DNA of 64,000 bases from NCBI GenBank assembly GCA_937988775.1, contig CALKHP010000034.1:42795-106794 (forward strand), given 5' to 3'. A program made the position numbers and the translations under genes. The notes beneath the pieces were generated by a model that saw only the letters and a list, made by a program, of their open reading frames with translations, did not search any database and was not told the DNA's origin. This DNA comes from an uncultured Alphaproteobacteria bacterium. Lineage in GTDB: Bacteria > Pseudomonadota > Alphaproteobacteria > Rhizobiales > Beijerinckiaceae. Of this stretch, positions 8,622 to 18,734 are shown piece after piece; the stretch's first letter is position 1, and every line of letters begins with the position of its first letter.

Positions 8622-9749
8622 TCAAAGATGTCGGAGCCGCTCCATGACGATCGGGAAGGCGTTGAGCGGGTGAGGCGCATAAACCGGCTCGGCGGGCACA
8701 AGATGATCCGGCGTCAACTCGGCCAGGCTCGAAACACCGAGCAAGCCCATGGTCACCACGATTTCCTCCTCGAGGATCTCGAGCATGCGCAGCACGCCGG
8801 GGCCGGCGGCGGCGGCAAAGGCCCAGGCCTGCAGGCGGCCGATGCACACCGCCTTGGCGCCGCGCGCGACCGCTTTGACGATATCGCTGCCGCGCGTGAT
8901 GCCGCCGTCGACGATGACATCGGCGCGGCCCCTGGCGGCGGCGACCACCTCGACCAGCGCGTCGGCGGTGCCCCGGCAATGATCGAGCGCGCGGCCGCCG
9001 TGATTGGAGACGTAAAGCACATCCACGCCGTGATCGAGGGCGCGTACCGCATCTTCTCCGGTCGTCACGCCTTTGAGGAATAACGGCAGCTTCGAGCGCT
9101 GCTTGATTTTCTCGAGCAGCTTCCAGTCGAATTTGAGCGCCTTGTCGTTGGCGATCGGGCCGCTTTCCCGCTCGGCGCGGCGCTCACGCAAATATGTGGC
9201 GTAGGATTGCGGGCTCTTGCGGCCGCTGATCAGCCCGCTGGTGATATCGCGCTCGCGGCGGCTGAAATAGGCCGCCTCGCTGACGAAGGCGATTGCCCTG
9301 TAGCCGGCCTCGACTGCGCGCTCGGGCAGGTCGTCGGCGAAGGCCTGTTCGATGTCGCCCTGGATGGCGTAAACCAGCCGCGCTCCGGAAGCCTTGGGGA
9401 TCTCGGCATAGTCCGGGATGACGCCGCTGACGACCTGCATCACGCCGAAATCGGCAACGGCCCGTGCCGCGGCGACCGTGCCGGTCGAGGTCGGGTCGAT
9501 CCGCCGCAGGGCGCCGACCGGCGACAGCATCACGGGCATGCGCAGGGGCTCGCCGATGATCTCCGTCGCGATGTCGATATCGGATACGTCGCGCATGATG
9601 CGGGGCCTGAAGGCGAGGGAGTCGAATGCCTGCCGGTTGCGCAACACGGTGGTGTCGGAGTCGGTGCCGTAGGTGATGAACTCCCACATCGGCGTCGACA
9701 GTTTCTGCCGTGCCGCCCAAACGATATCCTGGATCGTTGTAAATGCCAC
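8622..9749 (-). CDS. FMN-dependent alpha-hydroxy acid dehydrogenase/oxidase
   Basis: About 375 residues of a TIM-barrel flavoenzyme in the LldD/glycolate oxidase family. The active-site histidine and arginine appear in SNHGGRALD; the flavin lysine is in LFLKGV; the phosphate-binding end reads DGGITRGSDIVKAVARGAKAVCIGR. It oxidises an (S)-2-hydroxy acid to the 2-oxo acid. The first residues (EFITYGTDSDTT) lack the usual YYxSGAxDE segment, suggesting an unusual substrate or acceptor. I prefer the GTG at 9749, preceded by GGGGG at suitable spacing, over an in-frame TTG 12 bases upstream. Confidence 0.87.
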   Translation of the reverse strand: MAFTTIQDIVWAARQKLSTPMWEFITYGTDSDTTVLRNRQAFDSLAFRPRIMRDVSDIDIATEIIGEPLRMPVMLSPVGALRRIDPTSTGTVAAARAVADFGVMQVVSGVIPDYAEIPKASGARLVYAIQGDIEQAFADDLPERAVEAGYRAIAFVSEAAYFSRRERDITSGLISGRKSPQSYATYLRERRAERESGPIANDKALKFDWKLLEKIKQRSKLPLFLKGVTTGEDAVRALDHGVDVLYVSNHGGRALDHCRGTADALVEVVAAARGRADVIVDGGITRGSDIVKAVARGAKAVCIGRLQAWAFAAAAGPGVLRMLEILEEEIVVTMGLLGVSSLAELTPDHLVPAEPVYAPHPLNAFPIVMERLRHL

Positions 9750-9948
9750 CTCAGCCCCCAAGGATGTTTGTTTCCAAGTCGCGGCATTCTAGAGGGTGTT
9801 TGCGAGAACAAGGTGTGAGTATTGCTTGGGCTATCATGATAATTCATTGAATCTTGCCTTGCTGTACCGGGTTGACCGCCGGTGGCGATCCGCGAAGATC
9901 GGCCGGGGTTTTCGCCGGCTTCCCGCCGGCCGGTGGGCGAGGTGAACG

Positions 9949-11217
9949 GTGACAGGACAAGACAGGCCCAAGGCCATCGTGATCGGTGCAGGTATCGTGG
10001 GCAGTTGTTGCGCCCTTCAGTTGCAGCGGGACGGGTTTGCGGTCACCATGCTCGACCCGGCCGGGTTCGGCCGCGGTTGCACCGAGGGCACCGCCGGTAT
10101 TTTTGCGACCGGGCACATTTTTCCGGCGGCCACCGAGGGAGCAGTACGGCAGTTCCTGGCGGCTGCGTCGCGCGACAGCCTTGACTCCCCGGTGATTGAC
10201 AAAGCCTCCCTGCCGGCCTTGCTGCCGTGGTTCTCCGCGCTCGCCGCATCGGCCGCGCCGCCGCGCGCCGCAGTTGCGGGCGCTGTCTTGCAGGCGCTTT
10301 TGCCGCTCGCAATTCCGCACATGAAAACATTGCTCGGAGAGACAACTTTCGCTGCTTTCATGCACAAGCGCGGCTGGCTGTATGTCTACGAGACGGAGGA
10401 TGATTTCCAGCGGACGAGCGGGGAGCGCGATGCGCGCAGGCGTGCCGGCATCGCCGTGGAGGAGTTGGACGGGGCCGCGCTTCACAGGCTCGAGCCGGGG
10501 CTGCCGAAGCGCTTTCGGCGCGCCGCGCTCTTGCCTGACATCGTTCAGGTGCCCGATCTCGATGGTCTCCTGCGCGCCGTCGGCGATGCGGCGTTGGCCG
10601 AGGGTGCCGTGCTGCGGAACGAGGCTGCCGACGCGATTGCCTGTCTGGACGATGGAAGCTTCGTCGTCGAGGCCGGCGGCGAACGGCTTTGCGCCAGTCT
10701 CGTCGTGGTCGCGGCGGGGCCGCGTTCGGCGCGGTTCGTCGCGCGGTTAGGGCTCGATGTGCCGCATTCGCCGGAGCGCGGCTATAGCGTCACGCTACCG
10801 CATGCCGGCGTAACCCTCTCCCGTCCGGTGAGCTTCGCCAGGCAGAAGATGGTGGCCGCGTCGATGCGTGGCGGCCTGCGCCTGACATCGACGGCGGAAT
10901 TCACCGATGCGCAAACCCCGCCGGATTATCGCCATGTCGAGCGCCAGCTTGCATTTGCCCGGGAGATGTTCGGCGCCAGTACGGAAGGCGCCGGACGCTG
11001 GCATGGCGACCGTTCGGCAACGCCTGATGGCCTGCCCGTTATCGGTCCCGTTCCGGGCAACAAGCGGCTCATCCTGGCCTATGGCCATGGCCATCTCGGC
11101 CTGACGCTGGCCGGTGTGACCGCCACGCTGGTCGCAGCGCTTGCAGGCGGCAGGCCGGCGCCGATCGATATGGCGCCGTTCCGGCCGGAGCGCTTCCCGC
11201 TGGTGCCCGCGGCCTGA
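9949..11217 (+). CDS. FAD-dependent D-amino-acid dehydrogenase-like oxidoreductase (DAO/DadA family)
   Basis: A 422-aa flavoprotein. The N-terminal dinucleotide fold is AIVIGAGIVGSCCALQLQRDG, and the C-terminal FAD-contact region is WHGDRSATPDGLPVIGPVPG followed by GHGHLGLTLAG, as in DadA and related deaminating oxidases. The GTG start has GAGG at suitable spacing. It likely oxidises the alpha carbon of an amine or D-amino acid and feeds electrons to the respiratory chain. It is transcribed against the two neighbouring leftward genes and stops only eight bases from the converging beta-oxidation gene. Confidence 0.87.
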   Translation: MTGQDRPKAIVIGAGIVGSCCALQLQRDGFAVTMLDPAGFGRGCTEGTAGIFATGHIFPAATEGAVRQFLAAASRDSLDSPVIDKASLPALLPWFSALAASAAPPRAAVAGAVLQALLPLAIPHMKTLLGETTFAAFMHKRGWLYVYETEDDFQRTSGERDARRRAGIAVEELDGAALHRLEPGLPKRFRRAALLPDIVQVPDLDGLLRAVGDAALAEGAVLRNEAADAIACLDDGSFVVEAGGERLCASLVVVAAGPRSARFVARLGLDVPHSPERGYSVTLPHAGVTLSRPVSFARQKMVAASMRGGLRLTSTAEFTDAQTPPDYRHVERQLAFAREMFGASTEGAGRWHGDRSATPDGLPVIGPVPGNKRLILAYGHGHLGLTLAGVTATLVAALAGGRPAPIDMAPFRPERFPLVPAA

Positions 11218-11225
11218 CGCGGCGC

Positions 11226-13307
11226 TCAGGCCAGCGCGTCGAGCGTCTGGTCGACGGCGCCGCGCCGGAAGCCGGGGCCGATCGCCGAAGCGGCGCGATC
11301 AATGGCGGCATGGATCACGTCGCGTGGCCGCCGGCTCGCCCAGAACAGCGGCCCGCCTTTTACCGCCGGGAAGCCATAGCCGTTGACCAGGACGAGGTCG
11401 ATGTCGGAGGCGCGCTCCGCTATGCCCTCCTGCAGCACGAGCGAGGCCTCGTTGACGATCGCGGCCAGTGCCTGGCTGACGATGTCGGCATCAGCGAGGG
11501 GAAGCGCCGGTCGATCCGCCGCCCGGGCGTGGTCGGCGATGAGCGAATGCACGAACGGGTCCGATGCTTTCGATCGCCAGCCGTCCGGATAGCGATACCA
11601 GCCCGCGCCGGTCTTGCAGCCGAGCCGCCCGCCCCGACACAGCAGATCGAGAAACGGCGCGTGCTGTTCGCGCCTGTCGCCGACTTCCGCCAGGCGCTGG
11701 CGCGTGCGCCACGCGATATCGAGCCCGGCCAGATCCCAGGCAGCGAAAGGGCCCATCGCGAAGCCGAACCCGGTCAGTGCGGCATCGACCGCTTCCGGCA
11801 TGGTGCCGTTTTCCAGCATGGCTTCGCATTGCCGGCGATAGGCCGCATGGATGCGGTTGCCGATGAAGCCTTCGCCGACGCGTGCGATCACGGGCAGCTT
11901 GCCGAGGCGCCGCGCGACCGACACGGTCGCGGCCAGCACTTCGGGTGCGGTATGACGGCCTCGCACGACCTCGACGAGGCGCATGACATGAGCGGGGCTG
12001 AAGAAGTGCAGCCCGACCACCCTGTCTGGTCTCGTCGTGGCCGCGGCGATGGCATCGAGGTCGAGATAGGACGTGTTCGAGGCCAGGACGGCATCGGGGC
12101 GGGCGAGGCGATCGAGTTGTGCCATCAACTCCGTCTTGACGGCCATGTCCTCGAACACCGCCTCGACGATGAGATCGGCATCGCCGGCGCTGGCAAGGTC
12201 GCGGGCGGCCAGCAGGCGCGCGGCGCGGGCGCGTCTCTCGTCGGCGCTCAATCGCCCAGCCTTGAACGCTGCCTCGTCGATTGCCGCGATGCGCTGCTGC
12301 CCGTCCTGAACCGCCTTTTCGTTGGAATCGACCAGCGTGACCGAAAAGCCGGCCGACAGGAAAGCGCTGGCGATGCCGCTGCCCATCGTGCCGGCGCCGA
12401 TCACCGTCACCGTCGCGACCTGCGGCAGCGAGCCCGCCGGAGGCACCTTCCCGGACAGCCTTTCGGCAAAGAAAAGGTGGCGCAGGGCCCGGGCATCATC
12501 CCCTGTGCGGAGCCGCTGGAACGCGGCGCGCTCCGCCGCAAGCGCGCTGTCGAACGGTTCGGTCAGCGCACGGCGGATCGCGGCCACGGCTTCGCGCGCC
12601 GCTTGGCGGCTTTTGCATTTGCGCATCAGCGCGTCGGCTGCCGTCGTCATTGCCGCCATGTCGGTGGCGACCGGCGGCCGGTCGCGCAGCCGGCGTTTCC
12701 CGACGCGATGTCTTGCGGCGAAGTCGGCTGCGAATTCCGCCAGATCGCCGCTGGCGATCGCGTCGATCAGCCCGGCATCGCGCGCCTCGCGCGCACCGAT
12801 ACGGCGGCCGCTGAGAATGATCTCGGCTGCGTTGGCGCCATCGACGAGCCGGAGCAACCGCACCGAGCCACCGGCGCCGGGCATCATGCCGAGCGTGACT
12901 TCTGGCAGACCCATGACGGCGTCGGGTGTCGCGATGCGCGCATCGCAACCGAGCGCGACTTCGTAGCCGCCGCCGAGTGCCGCGCCGTGGATCGCCGCGA
13001 CAATCGGTTTCGGGCAAGCCTCGATCGCCGCGATGACGGCGGGCAGTTGCGGCTCGGCAAGAGGTGCGCCGAATTCCCGGAGATCGGACCCTGCGATGAA
13101 GCTTGTGCCGGCGCCGATCAGGATGGCTGCCGTGACGCCGGGATCGTTCGAGATCGTCGTGATCGCGGCGAGCAGGCCTATCCGTACAGCGCGCGACCCG
13201 GCATTGACCGGCGGGTTGTCGATCACGATCCGCGCGACATGCGGCAGGCGCTGGTCTTTCTCGATCCGCACGGCGTTCGGCCCGATGGTCGGCTCGAGAT
13301 GCGTCAT
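11226..13307 (-). CDS. Bifunctional enoyl-CoA hydratase / 3-hydroxyacyl-CoA dehydrogenase
   Basis: About 693 residues from MTHLEPTIGPNAVRIEK. The N-terminal crotonase domain shows the oxyanion hole region (FIAGSDLREF, HGAALGGGYEVALG) and the glutamate in GLPEVTLGMMPGAGG. The C-terminal half is an NAD-binding 3-hydroxyacyl-CoA dehydrogenase (VTVIGAGTMGSGIASAFLSAG; catalytic histidine in GLHFFSPAHVM), then two C-terminal domains. This is the FadJ/FadB alpha-subunit order. The ATG at 13307 has an AGGG site upstream; the frame continues 5' without family resemblance. It performs two consecutive beta-oxidation steps and complements the acyl-CoA dehydrogenase at the left edge. Confidence 0.9.
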   Translation of the reverse strand: MTHLEPTIGPNAVRIEKDQRLPHVARIVIDNPPVNAGSRAVRIGLLAAITTISNDPGVTAAILIGAGTSFIAGSDLREFGAPLAEPQLPAVIAAIEACPKPIVAAIHGAALGGGYEVALGCDARIATPDAVMGLPEVTLGMMPGAGGSVRLLRLVDGANAAEIILSGRRIGAREARDAGLIDAIASGDLAEFAADFAARHRVGKRRLRDRPPVATDMAAMTTAADALMRKCKSRQAAREAVAAIRRALTEPFDSALAAERAAFQRLRTGDDARALRHLFFAERLSGKVPPAGSLPQVATVTVIGAGTMGSGIASAFLSAGFSVTLVDSNEKAVQDGQQRIAAIDEAAFKAGRLSADERRARAARLLAARDLASAGDADLIVEAVFEDMAVKTELMAQLDRLARPDAVLASNTSYLDLDAIAAATTRPDRVVGLHFFSPAHVMRLVEVVRGRHTAPEVLAATVSVARRLGKLPVIARVGEGFIGNRIHAAYRRQCEAMLENGTMPEAVDAALTGFGFAMGPFAAWDLAGLDIAWRTRQRLAEVGDRREQHAPFLDLLCRGGRLGCKTGAGWYRYPDGWRSKASDPFVHSLIADHARAADRPALPLADADIVSQALAAIVNEASLVLQEGIAERASDIDLVLVNGYGFPAVKGGPLFWASRRPRDVIHAAIDRAASAIGPGFRRGAVDQTLDALA

Positions 13308-13621
13308 GTCCCTGCCTCTGTCTGTGCTTGGTATGATGTTCTGGTTTGCGGCGAGGGCAGGCGGCAATTTAGCGATGGGCAGGATCAAATGTGCTCATCA
13401 CGAGAAGATTTCAATCAAATCATAGAATATATTATAGAGATATAGGTCTATATAAATTTTATTCATGCTGTATATTTACGAGAAAAGCCTTTCTGGTGAA
13501 AATTTATAATTATTGATAATATATAACAATATCGTATGATATTGCCGAGAGCTCAAACGGCTTTCGATTCCACGCTTCGACTATTCCTGTGTTCGGAATG
13601 TGCCTGACAATATGAGGCGGA

Positions 13622-13810
13622 TTGCGGCGGTGCGGCGCGGTCGATGTCCAGCTTCATCATGTCATCGGCGGCGTTCGGGATGCAGTCCCGCGCGAAGCAA
13701 TGCTTCTCGCCACAGCGGATGGACTGGTTGGCGACGACAGTGCCTGGTTGATCATCGACGGCGCCGCATCGCCGAAGAAAGGCCATCAGGCAAGCCATCC
13801 TCGATCACTA
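13622..13810 (+). pseudogene. Remnant of an IS701-type DDE transposase
   Basis: The forward frame reads EAMLLATADGLVGDDSAW then LIIDGAASPKKGHQ. From memory this lines up with the segment xxLxxEADRLVGGxDAWLIIDDTxxPKKGxHSVGV of IS701-family transposases. The catalytic-aspartate region IDDT is changed to IDGA, the frame has no start, and similarity stops abruptly after PKKGHQ, so this is a short dead fragment. It has no neighbouring intact insertion-sequence ends that I can see. Confidence 0.55.
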
Positions 13811-13973
13811 AAAACAAGGTGCCAAAGTCGTTCTGGATTATCGACCCATCACGCCGCGGCGACTCGGCCGGCTCCACGATAAGCCAGCCTTGCTCAATTT
13901 GCAGTTCGTTTTGTATGCCCGGCTCGAAGAGTCGAATAAAAGTGCGGCAACTTCAATTCGCTGCCGAGATTGC

Positions 13974-13990
13974 TGGCGGAGAGGGAGGGA
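13974..13990 (-). other. Possible attachment-site remnant (tRNA-Ser 3' end match)
   Basis: The plus strand reads TGGCGGAGAGGGAGGGA. This is the reverse complement of the common 3' end of bacterial tRNA-Ser genes (TCCCTCCCTCTCCGCCA), including the encoded CCA. The rest of a tRNA does not follow to the right, so it is not a tRNA gene. The first 14 bases recur at 50273-50286 in the same orientation. It is a candidate left attachment site of an integrated element. Confidence 0.4.
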
Positions 13991-14450
13991 CTCTTCGACA
14001 ATAGAAGACAAATCTCCGTCAGTTAAATAGCATCGCGGAATCGGCGATATAGATGACGATACATGCGTGTCTACAGCACTATTACCCTAGCGTCAATCGG
14101 ATGCACCGCAGTCGCGGAAGCGATGAGCTTGTGAAGACGCTTTGGCGTGCGGGATTCCGTTTCAGAAATCATTTCCGAATGTTGCCAACGTGACTGGCTT
14201 TGCTTGAAGTTCGTGCCCTCGGTGCGCAGGGGGCGAGGCTGAACGTCGTTCCGTTAAGAAATGGTTTCGAACGGCCCCGAGGCAAAAAAGCACGACTGGT
14301 CTTGAGCCAAAGCAGAAGCTTGTGCTGCCCATCAGTGACGTCGGCTTTGCGCCCCCATTGCGGTCACGTCCCGATCGATCGAAAGCGGCCATTTGCCGAG
14401 GCGACGATGAATGCCTGGCAGTGCGTCACCTCCATCTTTGTCCATAAAGC

Positions 14451-17400
14451 TTAGGAGCTAGTGTCACGGCGGTAGAGGTTGATGCGGATCTCATCACCGA
14501 AGAACGTGTCACCCCACGACGAAATTATGTTGCGCTCATCGAGCCACTTCACAAGTTCGATGTTGATGTCCGTTTTATCGATCCTCGGGGTATAATAGCC
14601 GGTCTTAATCTCGGAGAATGGTTCTGGGAAGGCGGCGAGGATCTCGCGTACCTCACTGTTGCTCAAGACTTTCTGGCACTTGTTGAACAGTGAAATCTGG
14701 ACCTGAATCGGTGCCGAGTTCAGGATGACCGCGCGCGCGGCTTCGGTATCCAGAGCGCTCGCATCCGCTCCTGTCCTATCAAGGATCGCCCCCACTTTGC
14801 CCGCCCGTGATGGCAGGCCGCCGAGCAAGGTAAGATCCATTGACCGGATGATCGCCAGTTTACGGGCGTCACCGATATCCTGGACAAGGAGCATCTCACG
14901 GAAATCGTCTTTGAGCGCGAACGTCGCCTCGTCCTTCAAATAGGTCTCGATGTTCCTGACCACGAAGAGGACTTGAAGATCGATTTGCTCTTGAAGCGTG
15001 TCCACATTTTCTTTCGTGAAATTGACCCTCGCTTCCTCGATCAATATCCGCAATTTGCCGGGACCAAGATCACTCGGAAATTTCTTGAAAGTCTTTGGTA
15101 GCTCTTTGACATAGGTTCGATACGTGGCGTCATGCAGGGCGTCGTTGCCGATCAGGAATTGGCGCAGGGCAGCTGCTTTATCGTCATCGGGAATAGCCTG
15201 CTGTGGAAGCGCCGCCAGTGCTGTCTTTGTGTCCAGAAAGCCGGTGAGGATTGCCGCATCGAAAACCTCGCTGTCTATGAATGCGAGGCAATTCGCCCAT
15301 GTCGCCTCGATTCTGGCCAACTGGAAAACGAGGGGATGGAAACGGACCGGCACGTCGTCGAGGGAAGGGATGGTCGCCGACTGCCTTCCGAGAAAGGTAC
15401 CCAGATCGTCAAAGTCGGCATCGTTTCGAGCGAGAATGGCGAGAATGGCGGCAACGCTCTCGTGCGAGTTGCCCTCCAGGCGTAAGAGCACGTTCTTCAG
15501 ATAGTCTTCGAAGCCGCGCTCGATCCTTGAACTCAGAACCGCATTGCCGACGCCGGTGACCGTCGTGTAATTCTGGATGCGCAAGGGCTGGAGATCGCCA
15601 ACTCCCAGAACCGCCCGAAAGATAAACTCCAGATTCGCGACGGTGAGCGTGTAGAAGCCCTCTTCGAAGAGGAAACGAGCAATCCCGGGAAAGCCCTCTA
15701 TACGGGCAAGGTCCTCCAGCTCGATCCCAAGGGGCTTGAGACGGGACGGATCGAAGTCGATTCCAAGTGCAAGGATCTCAGCCAGATTCTCGGAGACGAA
15801 TGGCGAGATCTCGGGATACGCGCCCGGCAGCGCTTTGAGGGCCGGCTCAGGCAAATGGGCGATGATCTGTCCAACGTGGGAAAGATGTTCGGGATTGTCG
15901 AGAGCAGCTGGAACGAAGCCTGACCATGCCGCGCGCAGCCCGGCAACCAACTTGGGCACCTCGGCACCTGTGACGTAATAACTCGTGAAGAACGCACCGC
16001 AATTCTCAAATTCTGAAGCCATATACTCAAACATTTTGGCAATCTGCCCAGCATAGGTAGGTTCGTCACCTAGCAAGCAATCGATGATTTTGACGTTGAG
16101 GACGTAGTGCTGACGGAAATCCTCGTCACGCATCGCCGCCACGACTTCCTTCGCATTGTCGATTGGAAAGTTGGGATCCGGGTTTATGAAGCCGCGTATC
16201 TGGATGAGGAATTTGTTATCGTTGGGCGACAGTCGACCCGCATGGAAAAGTGACGTATACTGATAATAGGTGTCATCGAGATGACCTTCTAGTATCAGAA
16301 AGCGAGCGAGCTCGCTTTTTTCGCCAAACGCATTGAACAGATTGTCCAGCTCCTTTGAGTTGAGCCGGGCAACCTCATTAAACTTGGCGGAGCGCAGGGT
16401 AGCGATTTTCGCCCGCAACACTCGCAACCTCTTAGAGGCAGAGCTCCTAGACTCAGCGGCCCGCTGTTCAACCTCTTCCTTGCGTTGCCCGAACGTTCTC
16501 AGGCTATCGACCTCGGCTTGCAAACCGGAAATGTTGATATTGTGCTGATATCCGTTGGCATCTCTATACATAATAGTTTGGCTATTAATGATCTGGTCGA
16601 AACCTTCATTCTTTGCGAGAGCGCCAATTTCGATCAAACTCTGCCCATTATGGAAGATGTGCTTCGCATGGGCTGGTAGTTTCTCAACGAACGCCATCGC
16701 GTAAATTCGACGCAAATCCAGCAGGTCGGATGGGACCTGTCGTTCAGCAACATCAATTTCATGCTCAATTTGCTCAATCTCGGCCTTATATCTCGCTTCG
16801 CCGGCCGCAATGAAATCGTCATGCCGGCCGAGAATCTGCGCGAGATTACCCTTGCCGCCATGCAGGCTCTCGAAATCTCTCGGGAAGACATTCTTATATA
16901 TCAGGACCGCCAGGAGCTTGTTCGTGTCCAACACGTTGTCATCATCGGTTTCCAGATTGGCGACATAGATAGCGTATTCGTTGAAAATATTCTGGATCAG
17001 CCTCAGATCATTCAGATAGCGCGACACCTCACGCAGAAACTGGCGGTCAAGCCGACTGTCCAATGAAAGCCGCTTCCCTTGCTCCAGAACCTTATCGATC
17101 GAGTTTGAGCTATTGATGATAGGCACTACGGGAATGATGAATTCAAAGAATTTTGTTCGGTCCGTGTTCGCGAACATGTCGTCGCGCAACGCATAAAGAA
17201 AGCGTATTGATCTTTTCACCCCGGCGTTTTCGTTGACGAGGCTGTTTATCTCTCGAAGAGTGACGAAAATCTCTGAATTGTTGAATCTGTCCAAATCCTC
17301 AATTATAACGAGATCATACTTCGTCGACTGAAAGAAATAGATAATTTCGTCCAGGTGTCGGTTTAGGATCGACTCCTGGCTGGCCGCCGCAGGCGTAATT

Positions 17401-18107
17401 TCGATATCTTTAAGCGAGATACTCTTGAGGGAGAAGCCGAAGCTGGCCTTATAGGCCTGATAGACCATCAACCAAAGGAACGATGCCCCCACTGCAAACC
17501 ACAGGAAATTCGGCCAATTACTTACGGCAAAAGGCAAGAAGAACTTGCCATCAACGATGTCGGCGCGCTTTTGCAAGAGGTGCCAGCAGGCGACGACGCC
17601 AAGGGTCGCGTACAAGGACAGCAAGATCGACCATCTGCCGGGCGACTTAATTCGCTTGAACCGCGAGAGCGGCAACTGGTTCGCATCCGCGCCGTAGAGC
17701 ATCTGTTGGAGGATGCTTCGCTCGATCTCCTGCTTGCTCACACCACCGCCTGAGGCGGTCGCCTCAGGAAGGAATGCTGCGAGCGATATTTGCAGAACAG
17801 GATGTCGGTATTCCTTCAGGAAGGACTTGATGATGCTGCTTTTCCCCGAACCGTAAGGGCCGGTCAGCGCGATATTCGAAACTCTGGGGTTGCCCATCGC
17901 GTACAGAAGCGCATCGGAATACACTCCCGCCTCGTCCGCCTTCTCGGTTGGGGCAAGATCGATGAATTTTGATTGTGCTTCGACCACCTTGTTCGAGTGG
18001 CGAAGCCAGTCTGCGATTCTAGTGATGATTTGCCGCAAGCTATTTCGAAGTCCCGTAAACAGAGGCGTAAGCGCTTCAAGGGTTAGCACGCGTGTTGGTA
18101 CGACCAA
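14451..18107 (-). CDS. YobI-like membrane-anchored P-loop NTPase, putative conflict/defence protein
   Basis: A 1218-aa protein. Walker A is GPYGSGKSS at residues 83-91; Walker B is DLVIIEDLDRF at about 265-275, followed by NNSEIFVTLREINSLVNE. This EDLDRFNxxEIF pattern is typical of YobI-like NTPases, relatives of KAP NTPases. Two membrane segments (about 158-176 and 199-215) sit between the Walker motifs, anchoring the domain to the inner membrane. The remaining 800 residues are helical with a coiled-coil stretch near 545-620 and no enzyme motif I recognise. The start is uncertain (TTG at 18107 or GTG at 18089). It diverges from the STAND-nuclease gene. Family members occur in prokaryotic conflict loci; the specific function here is inference. 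Confidence 0.75.
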   Translation of the reverse strand: MVVPTRVLTLEALTPLFTGLRNSLRQIITRIADWLRHSNKVVEAQSKFIDLAPTEKADEAGVYSDALLYAMGNPRVSNIALTGPYGSGKSSIIKSFLKEYRHPVLQISLAAFLPEATASGGGVSKQEIERSILQQMLYGADANQLPLSRFKRIKSPGRWSILLSLYATLGVVACWHLLQKRADIVDGKFFLPFAVSNWPNFLWFAVGASFLWLMVYQAYKASFGFSLKSISLKDIEITPAAASQESILNRHLDEIIYFFQSTKYDLVIIEDLDRFNNSEIFVTLREINSLVNENAGVKRSIRFLYALRDDMFANTDRTKFFEFIIPVVPIINSSNSIDKVLEQGKRLSLDSRLDRQFLREVSRYLNDLRLIQNIFNEYAIYVANLETDDDNVLDTNKLLAVLIYKNVFPRDFESLHGGKGNLAQILGRHDDFIAAGEARYKAEIEQIEHEIDVAERQVPSDLLDLRRIYAMAFVEKLPAHAKHIFHNGQSLIEIGALAKNEGFDQIINSQTIMYRDANGYQHNINISGLQAEVDSLRTFGQRKEEVEQRAAESRSSASKRLRVLRAKIATLRSAKFNEVARLNSKELDNLFNAFGEKSELARFLILEGHLDDTYYQYTSLFHAGRLSPNDNKFLIQIRGFINPDPNFPIDNAKEVVAAMRDEDFRQHYVLNVKIIDCLLGDEPTYAGQIAKMFEYMASEFENCGAFFTSYYVTGAEVPKLVAGLRAAWSGFVPAALDNPEHLSHVGQIIAHLPEPALKALPGAYPEISPFVSENLAEILALGIDFDPSRLKPLGIELEDLARIEGFPGIARFLFEEGFYTLTVANLEFIFRAVLGVGDLQPLRIQNYTTVTGVGNAVLSSRIERGFEDYLKNVLLRLEGNSHESVAAILAILARNDADFDDLGTFLGRQSATIPSLDDVPVRFHPLVFQLARIEATWANCLAFIDSEVFDAAILTGFLDTKTALAALPQQAIPDDDKAAALRQFLIGNDALHDATYRTYVKELPKTFKKFPSDLGPGKLRILIEEARVNFTKENVDTLQEQIDLQVLFVVRNIETYLKDEATFALKDDFREMLLVQDIGDARKLAIIRSMDLTLLGGLPSRAGKVGAILDRTGADASALDTEAARAVILNSAPIQVQISLFNKCQKVLSNSEVREILAAFPEPFSEIKTGYYTPRIDKTDINIELVKWLDERNIISSWGDTFFGDEIRINLYRRDTSS

Positions 18108-18734
18108 AGCCGATTAGCGCGTCGATGGAAACAAGAGCCTGCTACCGCCTGCCGTCCGCGCGATGTGTTCGAAGGTCATAAGAGCAAAGCGCGCCTACAG
18201 GCGATCGAGGGCGGCCTCGATGACGTCCTGTCTTCTCGATTGTGCTTGTGGCCCTCAGAAAACCGCACGTTGAGGATGTACGAGCATCCGGACATGGGAG
18301 CAGCAGGGAAAAGTTTGATAGTGACTAACGGGTCTTCACTGCACCACCATACGCTCAATGAATGGCGGCTCCTTTGGGCTCGTACCTGGAACCAGTCAGT
18401 CCGCTGTCGGCCCCCTATTCGCCATGCGCGGGCTCCCGCCGGCCGGGCAGACGACAGCGGCCGCGATGGGGTGGAACACGGACCGTCCGCTATCCTACCG
18501 AAAAGCATGGGTAGCAGACATTATTCCCGGTGAAGCTAAGGACGCCTAGAGTCCATGAGACGCTTCATCGTCGAGAGCGCCCCTCCTGTTCGATCTGCTT
18601 GTTGGCCCTCATGTCTCATGCTGAATCTGCCGATCAATCTAGTAGTCATTCTCGCACCGCAACAAAAGTAGGGTGCTTTTCGGCGATTTCGAGATTTCCC
18701 AGCAGAGTAAGTTGTTGATGCGCCCTTTCAAATA
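18108..18734. promoter_or_regulatory. Divergent region between the YobI-like and STAND-nuclease genes
   Basis: This 627-bp stretch separates two divergent large genes and should contain both promoters. Several short open frames exist but none has a ribosome-binding site plus recognisable content. The last 100 bp before the STAND gene are more A/T-rich. No repeat or strong hairpin was seen. A minute open frame (ATG at 18718, five codons then TAG) ends just before the STAND start and could be accidental. Confidence 0.4.

Larger units (their letters stand above)
13308..14450. other. Gene-poor junction at the start of the accessory region
   Basis: About 1.1 kb without an intact gene. 13430-13560 is strikingly A/T-rich. 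13622-13810 is a transposase remnant (separate entry). From about 13812 to 14031 another forward frame stays open and reads coding-like (GAKVVLDYRPITPRRLGRL) but has no start codon and no family I can name. 13974-13990 matches the 3' end of tRNA-Ser genes. The remaining 400 bp shows nothing I can interpret. The mix of fragments marks an insertion hot spot where ordinary metabolic genes give way to cargo. Confidence 0.55.

Noticed and set aside
11310..13445. 711-codon forward frame opposite the beta-oxidation gene
   Set aside because: It is the mirror of a high-GC gene; the reverse strand has intact crotonase and dehydrogenase motifs.
13812..14031. Start-less open frame GAKVVLDYRPITPRRLGRL... 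as a fragment of a flavoprotein (DYRP motif)
   Set aside because: The resemblance rests on four residues; not enough to name a family.
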